In this document: piece by piece, positions 22,996 through 28,532 of the stretch | How positions within the stretch are numbered: the stretch's first letter is position 1 | Layout of the letters: each line of letters begins with the position of its first letter | Notes under the pieces: model-generated | Seen by the model: only the letters and a program-made list of their open reading frames with translations | What the model was told of the DNA's origin: nothing | The model's database searches: none | Position numbers and translations under genes: made by a program | Assembly (NCBI GenBank): GCA_018060635.1 | Contig: JAGOVR010000005.1 | Coordinates: 1-28,532, forward strand | DNA length: 28,532 bases | Reading direction: 5' to 3' | DNA from: Bacteriovoracaceae bacterium | GTDB taxonomy: Bacteria > Bdellovibrionota > Bacteriovoracia > Bacteriovoracales > Bacteriovoracaceae

Positions 22996-24552
22996 TCATA
23001 TTCCTTTTAGAATTTTTATCATCTCTTCACCTAAGAGAGTATGATGAAGATACCCCTTAAATCGCTCTTGAACATGCTTAGGACCCCAAATTTGCACACT
23101 GACGGGAGTAGAAGTGTGAGTTCCTGTTCCCCAAACAATATTTTGCTGGGACGCAATAGCACGAGCTAAAAGATTTGCCACAGGGCCATCATCGTTAAGA
23201 AAAGTTTTTTCGTAAGCCTCATAACTGGAAAGAGACTTCCCATATAGGTTTTTTAAAGATGTATTAAGCTGAGTGCAGTTATCAGCAGTAAGTTTGAAAT
23301 CATTGGTTTCATTGAGTAAGGAACATAATGTAATATCAGTTTGCTCTTGGGAAGGAAGTCCTGAAAATTCTAGTCCAATATCAAAAAGAGTTTTTTTCTG
23401 ATTATACAGACCATCTAAAATAGCGTAATTTCCAAAATTATTATTGGGATGAAAAAGAGTATTTTCAAAATTTTTTCCAGAGAGTTTTTTAGCTTCAGGA
23501 ATATTATCTTGATGATAACTAAAACCAAAAGAACCTGTTTCATGATCAGCAGTCAAAATAACCACAGTATCATCTCTTTTCGCCGCCCAATCTAAAACAA
23601 GTTTAATGGTTTCATCAAAATGCAGCATTTGATGTAGCATTGTTCCCGCATCATTAGCGTGCCCCGCCCAATCAATTTGTCCTCCTTCAACCATAAGAAA
23701 AAATCCTTTGGGATTTTGAGAAAGAAGTTTTAGAGAAGTTGTGGCCATTTCTTGTAGGGTAGGGATTTTACGATCAGCTTTATTTTGATTTTGAGTCATC
23801 CAAATACCATTAGGCATTCCTGATTCACTAAAAAGTCCTAGAAGTTTGCCTTTAGATATTTTTTCCATTTGTTCTTTACTAAAAGCTAAGTTATAGCCAC
23901 TTTCTTGAGCTTTTAAGAGGAGATCTTTTTCGTCTTCTCTTTTACTTTTTAATTTGAGATCAGCAGGAACTTTTTCTTTCCAGCGCAGAAGACTTTCTCC
24001 ATCTTCTTTACTAATAGATTTGGGTAAAAAATGTCGAAGTCCACCAGACAGCATGACATCCACAGAATTTTGTAACATTTGTTCTGCAATTTCATTTTCT
24101 AAATTTCGATGGCTGACATGGGCGGCAAAAGCCGCAGGTGTTGCATGAGTGAGCCTCGTATCAGAAACGAGTCCAGTAGACTTTCCCATCTCTTTTGCAA
24201 TTTCTAAAATTGTTTTTTGAGAATTTCCTTCAAAATCAAGTCCAATCATTTCAGAGCGTGAAAACTTTCCTGTGGATAGTTGGGTAGCAGAAGAAGCGGA
24301 ATCAACCACTAAAACTTCATAGGGATTAGTAAAAGAAAGCACTAGATGTCCTCTTTTAGCCTCAGAAACCATATAGAGATCTTTTCGTTTAAACGGAGAA
24401 TGAGGAGCATATTTTAAATACGTTTGGGCCAAAGAGATTTCTTGTGGACCCATGCCATCACCAATCAAAAGAATGACATTTTTTATATTTTTACTTTTTG
24501 ACCAAGTGGTAAAACTCACGCATAGTAGAAAAATAAAGACTATTTTTTTCAC
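22996..24552 (-). CDS. Alkaline phosphatase (PhoA family)
   Basis: This 518-residue protein has a signal peptide (residues 1-18, WSKSK follows). All core motifs are present: metal-ligand Asp32 in LLIGDGMG, nucleophile Ser85 in VVDSASSATQLSTGK (the D-S-A of E. coli Asp101-Ser102), TRLTHATPAAFAAHV, VEGGQIDWAGHANDAG, VVILTADHETG and GTGTHTSTPV. It should release phosphate from organic phosphate monoesters in the periplasm or outside. It is somewhat longer than E. coli PhoA (about 470), with extra residues between about 355 and 450. The start is a GTG at 24552 with GGAG 7 bases before. I see no PhoB box. It lies 59 bases upstream of the EEP gene, possibly as one transcript. Confidence 0.94.
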   Translation of the reverse strand: MKKIVFIFLLCVSFTTWSKSKNIKNVILLIGDGMGPQEISLAQTYLKYAPHSPFKRKDLYMVSEAKRGHLVLSFTNPYEVLVVDSASSATQLSTGKFSRSEMIGLDFEGNSQKTILEIAKEMGKSTGLVSDTRLTHATPAAFAAHVSHRNLENEIAEQMLQNSVDVMLSGGLRHFLPKSISKEDGESLLRWKEKVPADLKLKSKREDEKDLLLKAQESGYNLAFSKEQMEKISKGKLLGLFSESGMPNGIWMTQNQNKADRKIPTLQEMATTSLKLLSQNPKGFFLMVEGGQIDWAGHANDAGTMLHQMLHFDETIKLVLDWAAKRDDTVVILTADHETGSFGFSYHQDNIPEAKKLSGKNFENTLFHPNNNFGNYAILDGLYNQKKTLFDIGLEFSGLPSQEQTDITLCSLLNETNDFKLTADNCTQLNTSLKNLYGKSLSSYEAYEKTFLNDDGPVANLLARAIASQQNIVWGTGTHTSTPVSVQIWGPKHVQERFKGYLHHTLLGEEMIKILKGI

Positions 24553-24610
24553 AATAGAACTCCTTTGAAGATATAGTCATAAATACTCTTTTTGGAATAA
24601 AAAGTCTTCT

Positions 24611-25471
24611 ATGAAAAAAGCAGATTTAATAAGACTTATTTTTCTTTCTGCTATTTGGGGAAGTTCTTTTATTTTTATGCGCATCGTAGCACCTGTTATG
24701 GGGCCCTTTGCCACAGCTGGAAGCAGGCTTTTTTTAGCAGGACTAATGCTTCATATCTATTTTTTTTTTACGAACTACAAACCAGAGTGGAAAAAAAATT
24801 TTAAACATTATTTAGTGATGGGAGTCGTGAATTCTGCCATTCCTTTTACACTTTTTGCCTTTGCGGCTTCTCATATTCCGGCCGCTTATTCGGTAATTCT
24901 TAATGCAACTTCACCCTTGTTTGGAGCTATTTTTTCTTTTCTTTTTTTAAAAGAACTTCTCTCTTTTAAGAAAATGTTTGGCCTCCTTTTAGGGATTGCA
25001 GGTGTGACTCTGATTGTTTTGAAGAAAGGGCAACAAGTGGATCTTGCACCTCTTGCCTTTGTTTCCATGTTGGCTTGTTTACTGGCGGCGGCTTGTTACG
25101 CACTGGCCGCTATTTATATGAAAAAATTTGGTCAAAATATAAAGCCAGTGGCCATGGCAGGGGCCAGCCCGCTTTTAGCAGGTCTGATTCTTTTTCCACT
25201 GGCCATCATGTATCCTCCTGAAGGTGAAATTACTGTTAAAATTATAGGAGCACTTCTAGCCTTGGCTATTCTTTGCAGTGCCATTGCCTATTTGCTTTAT
25301 TACAAATTATTAGCAAATGTGGGAGTCACTAAAGCTCTACTGGTGACTTATTTAATGCCTTTTTTTGGTATTCTCTGGGCTATTTTATTTTTAGGAGAAG
25401 AGCTTTCTATCCCTATTTTGGTAGGAGGTGGGATTATTATCCTGAGTACTTATATAGGAACTAAAAAATGA
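24611..25471 (+). CDS. EamA/DMT-family transporter
   Basis: This 286-residue inner-membrane protein has ten hydrophobic segments in two halves. The N-terminal IWGSSFIFMRIVAPVMGPF and the repeated VTLIVLKKG and GGGIIILSTYIG ends are standard for EamA (RhaT-like) exporters. The first half holds NSAIPFTLFAFAASHIPAAYSVILNATSPLFGAIFSFLFL, a conserved block of this family (quoted here as the region 24834-24954). The substrate is unknown. It is divergent from the alkaline phosphatase gene, lacks a clear Shine-Dalgarno sequence, and overlaps the next gene by 4 bases. Confidence 0.9.
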   Translation: MKKADLIRLIFLSAIWGSSFIFMRIVAPVMGPFATAGSRLFLAGLMLHIYFFFTNYKPEWKKNFKHYLVMGVVNSAIPFTLFAFAASHIPAAYSVILNATSPLFGAIFSFLFLKELLSFKKMFGLLLGIAGVTLIVLKKGQQVDLAPLAFVSMLACLLAAACYALAAIYMKKFGQNIKPVAMAGASPLLAGLILFPLAIMYPPEGEITVKIIGALLALAILCSAIAYLLYYKLLANVGVTKALLVTYLMPFFGILWAILFLGEELSIPILVGGGIIILSTYIGTKK

Positions 25472-26025
25472 AAGAACTAGGTAAAATGCGTTATCGCAAA
25501 CAAGATCATTTTTTTTTGATAGATATTTTTGTCAAAAATGATCAACAACTTTTTGATCTTCGTGACCCATCTCCTTTTCGTGAAAAAGATTTGGATAGCA
25601 AAGCTGTAGAATATATTACAGGAGCCGTGGAAGAAATAGGGCTTAAGGCTCCTATAAAACTGGTTATTCATTATGAACAAAAAAATATTGATGATGTTAG
25701 TTTGCAAACAGCTATCCAGTCGTATTTTTGTTATGAAGTAGATCTCTTAAGGAAACAAATCATAAGTACTTTTAAATTAGGTAGATTTTTTCTCATCATT
25801 GGATTTATTTCTTTGTGTCTACTTTTAGCTCTTGCCAAAATTGTCACAGACTCTTCTCTGCCTTTTCGCTTTGTTGTTAAAGAAGGTCTGATGATTATGG
25901 GGTGGGTTTGTTTATGGCGACCACTGGAAACATTTCTTTATGATTGGTGGCCACTTTTACATAAGAAAAAAATCTATGAAAAAATTGCAAAAATTGATGT
26001 AGAAACGCAGGATAGAACTCACTAA
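25468..26025 (+). CDS. Conserved-looking membrane protein of unknown function
   Basis: This 185-residue protein has a soluble N-terminal part (about 1-100) and two membrane helices (about residues 104-125 and 138-155) with a short basic C-terminal tail. The soluble part contains FDLRDPSPFREKDLDSKAVEY, a motif I recall from uncharacterised proteobacterial membrane proteins, and a segment IKLVIHYEQKNIDD. No catalytic site is visible. It starts within the stop of the transporter gene (ATGA), so they are translationally coupled; the ATG at 25486 is a second possible start. Its stop is 12 bases from the convergent DNase gene. Confidence 0.78.
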   Translation: MKELGKMRYRKQDHFFLIDIFVKNDQQLFDLRDPSPFREKDLDSKAVEYITGAVEEIGLKAPIKLVIHYEQKNIDDVSLQTAIQSYFCYEVDLLRKQIISTFKLGRFFLIIGFISLCLLLALAKIVTDSSLPFRFVVKEGLMIMGWVCLWRPLETFLYDWWPLLHKKKIYEKIAKIDVETQDRTH

Positions 26026-26037
26026 ATGCTATGGAAA

Positions 26038-27204
26038 TTAAAAAATAGTAAAAGATTTTATAAAAGTTAATCCTAATTTATCAATTCCTTTCATGAAGTA
26101 TTGTCCCTTGGGAAAGTTTTCTGTGGATAAAATTATTTTTCGCTCAAAGGCATTCACTGAGATATTGAGAAGACGTTTACCGCTTATATTAAAAATCTGC
26201 ACTTCAAGCTCGTTTCCTATAGCCGATTCACCTAATAGGATGTGAATATTTTGATTCTTCAAAAGAGGGTTAGGATAAAGGGTGATTTTTTTATCTTCTC
26301 CTTGAGAATTGATTCCTGTGGTATTTTCATTTTGTATATCTAATTCAATAGGATAGTGATCGCTAACAGCGAGAGCTTCGGCTTCATTTGCGAGTCCTAG
26401 AGTCGTTTGAAAGTTTTGGATATGGACACTGTTAGGTACAAGCTTAGAGAAAAAAGAGTCAGAAGCAATAAATCGGTCGTAAGCACAATGAGTAGAAGCT
26501 CTTACAGTCGTATCAGCTGTTTTATCAATCAACCAATGGAAGCCTGAGTTTATTTTCAAGAGTAGTTGTGCTTCTTCAGTATCACTTAAGTAACTACAAT
26601 CAGCATTAAAATCTCCCATCATTAAAATGTCGTTATCACCAAAAGTAGTGAGTGCATTTAATTGTACAAAAAAAAGCTCATCTAATTCTGCTATGGTACG
26701 TGAAGGTTGGTTGGTATCGGGATCAATATGAGCTCCTATAACTACAAAATCTAAGTTGGTATCAAGACTTTGAAAGTGTGCTATCAACGGTTCCCGCATA
26801 AAAGTATCATTAGGTTCAATTCCGTCATCATAGACATACCATCCAGCAATAATTTGACTACTAGGTTTTAGCGTAAGTTTGTCATGACGATAAAAAAGAA
26901 CATATTGCTCTTTATAAGTGGAGCGTCCTAGAGGAAGAGTTATAAGCATGGAAAAAGGAGCACCTGTAACCGCATTATTAATGGAATTAAGAAGAGCGCT
27001 TGGAGCAGATTCTGAAACATCTCGTACTTCTTGAATAAGGACTACATCGTAATCTTTGATAAGGGTCGTAAGCTGTGCCATGACTATGGGGTTGCCCGCT
27101 TTAGTGGGACCAAATTGTTTAATATTAAAAGCCGCTACTTTGAAATTTCCTGCCGCAAAAGTGGACAAACAGAATAATGTTGTTATTAAAAATAAAAATT
27201 TCAT
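26038..27204 (-). CDS. Secreted DNase I-like nuclease with type IX secretion sorting domain
   Basis: This 388-residue protein has a signal peptide (about 1-18), a DNase I domain (20-290) and a C-terminal sorting domain (about 307-388). DNase I residues: Asn27 in FNIKQFG, Glu59 in IQEVRD, His159 in GAHIDPD, Asp198 and Asn200 in GDFNADCSYL, DTT at 231-233, CAYDR at 240-244 and Asp282-His283 in SDHYP. Cys203 and Cys240 match the cysteines of the essential disulfide in bovine DNase I. The tail has the Por secretion signature: LYPNPL at 309-314, VQIFNISGKRLLN at 335-347, LSTENFPKGQYF at 359-370 and the end FIKSFTIF. It should degrade extracellular DNA and be carried over the outer membrane. It follows the secreted-protein gene by 21 bases. 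Confidence 0.9.
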   Translation of the reverse strand: MKFLFLITTLFCLSTFAAGNFKVAAFNIKQFGPTKAGNPIVMAQLTTLIKDYDVVLIQEVRDVSESAPSALLNSINNAVTGAPFSMLITLPLGRSTYKEQYVLFYRHDKLTLKPSSQIIAGWYVYDDGIEPNDTFMREPLIAHFQSLDTNLDFVVIGAHIDPDTNQPSRTIAELDELFFVQLNALTTFGDNDILMMGDFNADCSYLSDTEEAQLLLKINSGFHWLIDKTADTTVRASTHCAYDRFIASDSFFSKLVPNSVHIQNFQTTLGLANEAEALAVSDHYPIELDIQNENTTGINSQGEDKKITLYPNPLLKNQNIHILLGESAIGNELEVQIFNISGKRLLNISVNAFERKIILSTENFPKGQYFMKGIDKLGLTFIKSFTIF

Positions 27205-27225
27205 TTTGAGTAAATTTCTCTCATT

Positions 27226-27879
27226 TTATTTCGGAGGTTCAGCTACGAATTTTGACGATTGGTATGTCCCTAATTCTAATTCAATATTTGTTTGTGATGT
27301 CATAAATAAACGTAGTACCTTGCCAGTCATAATACCGCCATGTGATTCTGTTGGTGAAGTATGAAAGATGAGCAAATCATTTCCACTTGAAATCGTGCAA
27401 ACGTAGGCAAATGCTATACGAGTATCAGGAACTTTTATAAAATCGCCCCCATTTATGTAGCCATTGTAAGAGCATGCTTTTATTTCGTAATGAGTAAAAA
27501 TTTCCTTCTGACCGCTACGATGTTTTATAGAGTAGAGAGGGATAATCCACTTTTGTAGTTTTGAATCCCATTTAATAATAGAATTTTCTTCAGTGAAAAT
27601 CTCGGAGCTTATAGGTGACGAGTGGCCAATGTATTTGCGTTGCATGTAACTAAACTTTAATACATTCTCGTTGAAATATAATCGAGCACTAGCTTTGTAC
27701 TCAGACCTCTGAAGCATGGTAGTGACATCTTCACTCTCTATTCCTTCTTCACGATGAAAATCTCCAAAAAAATTATCTCCTTTTTTATCCAAAATTCTTT
27801 CTGATTGCGCTTTTAAATTGCTAACCATACAAAAAGAGAGAATGCAGATAGAAAAGAGAATATTGAAATAATATTTCAT
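27226..27879 (-). CDS. Secreted protein of unknown function
   Basis: This 217-residue protein has a signal peptide (cleavage probable after NLKA, residue 24, before QSERILD). The mature part is mostly predicted beta (many alternating hydrophobic and polar residues, such as ARLYFNENVLKFSYMQ and KWIIPLYSIK) with two cysteines (KACSYNG and AYVCTIS) that could pair. It has no sorting domain of its own and no motif I know. It is the first gene of a probable two-gene unit with the DNase I-like nuclease, so it may be a partner, inhibitor or fellow secreted factor; that is inference. Confidence 0.8.
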   Translation of the reverse strand: MKYYFNILFSICILSFCMVSNLKAQSERILDKKGDNFFGDFHREEGIESEDVTTMLQRSEYKASARLYFNENVLKFSYMQRKYIGHSSPISSEIFTEENSIIKWDSKLQKWIIPLYSIKHRSGQKEIFTHYEIKACSYNGYINGGDFIKVPDTRIAFAYVCTISSGNDLLIFHTSPTESHGGIMTGKVLRLFMTSQTNIELELGTYQSSKFVAEPPK

Positions 27880-27910
27880 AAAAGTTATCCATTACTGTAG
27901 AAAGCGATAG

Positions 27911-27939
27911 ATAATAACATTGAGCGTTATAGAATACAA
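27911..27939 (-). promoter_or_regulatory. Possible promoter for the secreted protein/DNase unit
   Basis: On the minus strand TTGTAT (27939-27934, 3 of 6) is followed after 17 bases by TATTAT (27916-27911, 5 of 6). It lies between the tRNA terminator and the gene at 27879, leaving a leader of about 25 bases with a weak GGAT before the ATG. Confidence 0.4.
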
Positions 27940-27944
27940 CAAAT

Positions 27945-27979
27945 AAAAAAGCCCCAGACTTTTTATCAAAATCTAGGGC
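27945..27979 (-). terminator. Intrinsic terminator of the tRNA-Lys/tRNA-Glu transcript
   Basis: On the minus strand GCCCTAGATTTT pairs with AAAGTCTGGGGC (12-bp stem with G-T wobbles), followed directly by six T residues. It lies 10 bases after the tRNA-Glu 3' end. Confidence 0.85.
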
Positions 27980-27989
27980 CTTAAAATCT

Positions 27990-28067
27990 TGGTGCCCCCA
28001 AGGGGATTCGAACCCCTGTTATCGCCGTGAAAAGGCGGTGTCCTAGACCGGGCTAGACGATGGGGGC
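27990..28067 (-). tRNA. tRNA-Glu (TTC)
   Basis: Full cloverleaf on the minus strand: acceptor GCCCCCA pairs with TGGGGGC, followed by discriminator A and encoded CCA. The anticodon arm is CCGCC-TTTTCAC-GGCGA with anticodon TTC, and the T-arm is AGGGGTTCGAATCCCCT. Closely resembles other bacterial tRNA-Glu. Confidence 0.96.
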
Positions 28068-28086
28068 AATTCTATTTAAGTAAAAG

Positions 28087-28163
28087 TGGTGATCCCGCTG
28101 TGACTCGAACACAGGACACCCTCATTAAAAGTGAGGTGCTCTAACCAACTGAGCTACGGGACC
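28087..28163 (-). tRNA. tRNA-Lys (TTT)
   Basis: Full cloverleaf on the minus strand: acceptor GGTCCCG pairs with CGGGATC (one G-T pair), discriminator A and encoded CCA. The anticodon arm is CTCAC-TTTTAAT-GAGGG with anticodon TTT, and the T-arm is CTGTGTTCGAGTCACAG. It is 19 bases upstream of tRNA-Glu and almost surely cotranscribed with it. Confidence 0.96.
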
Positions 28164-28190
28164 ACTTAAGTAGTTAAAATTGCAAGCACA

Positions 28191-28219
28191 AAAGTATTGA
28201 TTTTCGGACTTATTGTCAA
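28191..28219 (-). promoter_or_regulatory. Predicted promoter of the tRNA-Lys/tRNA-Glu unit
   Basis: On the minus strand a perfect TTGACA (28219-28214) is followed after 17 bases by TACTTT (28196-28191, 3 of 6), about 25-30 bases before the mature tRNA-Lys. The -10 is poor, so the -35 carries the prediction. The remaining gap up to purA holds nothing else recognisable. Confidence 0.45.
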
Positions 28220-28265
28220 ACACTATTTTGAGAATTTGCCCACTTAAGTTTTTTTAGGAACTTGG

Positions 28266-28532
28266 CTAATCCTCAAAATATTTTTTTCTTAGTAGGATTT
28301 GTTCTCTTTCTGGCCCAAAAGCTAAAATCCCCACGGGAATTCCTACAAATTTTTCAATAGTTTCCAAATAAGTTTGGAATTCTTTAGAAAAGTGAGCAGT
28401 GGAAAAATCATCTTGAAAAGGTTTCATGTCTAAGTAAAGTGGTTTGACATCAGAAAGAGAAAGTCCTGGGTAGGCACAATCTAATTTTTTTCCTTGATAC
28501 TCGTAGGCATAACAAACTTTAAGTTCTTGAAT
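28266..28532 (-). CDS. purA: Adenylosuccinate synthetase, C-terminal part (5' end beyond window)
   Basis: An 88-codon open frame enters from the right edge on the minus strand and stops at 28266. It matches the C-terminal end of adenylosuccinate synthetase: ELKVCYAYEYQGKKLDCAYPG, then CKPxY-like VKPLYLDMKPF, LETIEKFVGIPVGILAFGPER and a short tail. PurA uses GTP and aspartate to turn IMP into adenylosuccinate, the first committed step to AMP; the visible part holds the conserved IExxxGxPxxxxxxGPxR end near the GTP base site. No terminator hairpin separates it from the tRNA genes downstream on the same strand. Confidence 0.88.
   Translation of the reverse strand: MQELKVCYAYEYQGKKLDCAYPGLSLSDVKPLYLDMKPFQDDFSTAHFSKEFQTYLETIEKFVGIPVGILAFGPEREQILLRKKYFED

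Noticed and set aside
24553..24610. PhoB box between alkaline phosphatase and the EamA gene.
   Set aside because: No CTGTCAT-like direct repeats were found in either orientation.
12071..27204. Assigning the organism to Bacteroidota because of the sorting tail and PorE-like protein.
   Set aside because: Strong Shine-Dalgarno sites and TTGACA/TATAAT-type promoters are common here, whereas Bacteroidota mostly lack both; PldA and the DUF454/DUF1275/CFA gene content is proteobacterial.
28160..28250. Repeated CCACTTAAG near tRNA-Lys and near the end of purA.
   Set aside because: Only two 9-bp copies in AT-rich DNA with no flanking similarity; not enough for an attachment site or repeat family.
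1..28532. CRISPR arrays, insertion sequences, prophage genes and rRNA.
   Set aside because: No regularly spaced repeats, transposase or phage motifs, or rRNA-like sequences were seen on either strand.

Overview
The window is AT-rich and gene-dense (about one third G+C by eye), with 27 protein-coding genes (two cut by the window edges) and three tRNA genes. Many starts have clear Shine-Dalgarno sequences (for example AGGAGG-type sites before the genes at 16787 and 10273), and the gene content is of proteobacterial type: PldA phospholipase, DUF454/DUF1275 membrane proteins, and a photolyase/CFA/DUF1365/DUF1295 cluster. Together with many secreted hydrolases, this suggests a Gram-negative, low-GC member of Bdellovibrionota (Bacteriovorax-like) or a neighbouring former deltaproteobacterial lineage. 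This placement is an inference from gene content only.

Layout. 1-1169: a secreted protein of unknown function (minus, cut by the edge) and a small lipoprotein, back to back, sharing a palindromic double promoter. 1162-3555: leuS. 3648-5152: an O-methyltransferase and an EamA transporter. 5149-7495: a lone Hpt phosphotransfer protein, a small Cys-rich CWC protein, and a minus-strand run of DUF454, DUF1275 and a ferredoxin:thioredoxin reductase catalytic chain. 7546-9990: free-methionine sulfoxide reductase, TauE/SafE permease and CPA2 antiporter, closed by a strong bidirectional terminator. 10037-10420: a small Cys/Lys-rich secreted protein and tRNA-Pro. 10556-14287: an S41 peptidase and a large TPR/beta-propeller/OmpA protein with the domain order of PorE from the type IX secretion system.

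14312-21901: the photolyase followed by a tightly overlapping set: DUF1475, DUF1295, a CFA-like methyltransferase, an FAD oxidoreductase, DUF1365, a second CFA-family methyltransferase and the outer-membrane phospholipase PldA. It reads as a membrane-lipid modification and photo-oxidative stress locus.

21893-27879: mostly secreted hydrolases: an EEP-family hydrolase, an alkaline phosphatase and a DNase I-like nuclease that ends in a type IX secretion (Por) sorting domain, plus an EamA transporter, a small membrane protein and a secreted protein of unknown function. 27945-28532: a terminator, tRNA-Glu, tRNA-Lys and the 3' end of purA.

The most striking points are (i) a type IX sorting tail on a DNase I with eukaryotic-type DNase I motifs, and a PorE-like protein, in a genome that does not look like Bacteroidota; (ii) the lipid cluster with two CFA-family enzymes, one of which has lost two of the five bicarbonate-site residues of E. 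coli Cfa; and (iii) likely leaderless promoters in front of secreted-protein genes. No mobile elements, CRISPR arrays or rRNA genes were seen.
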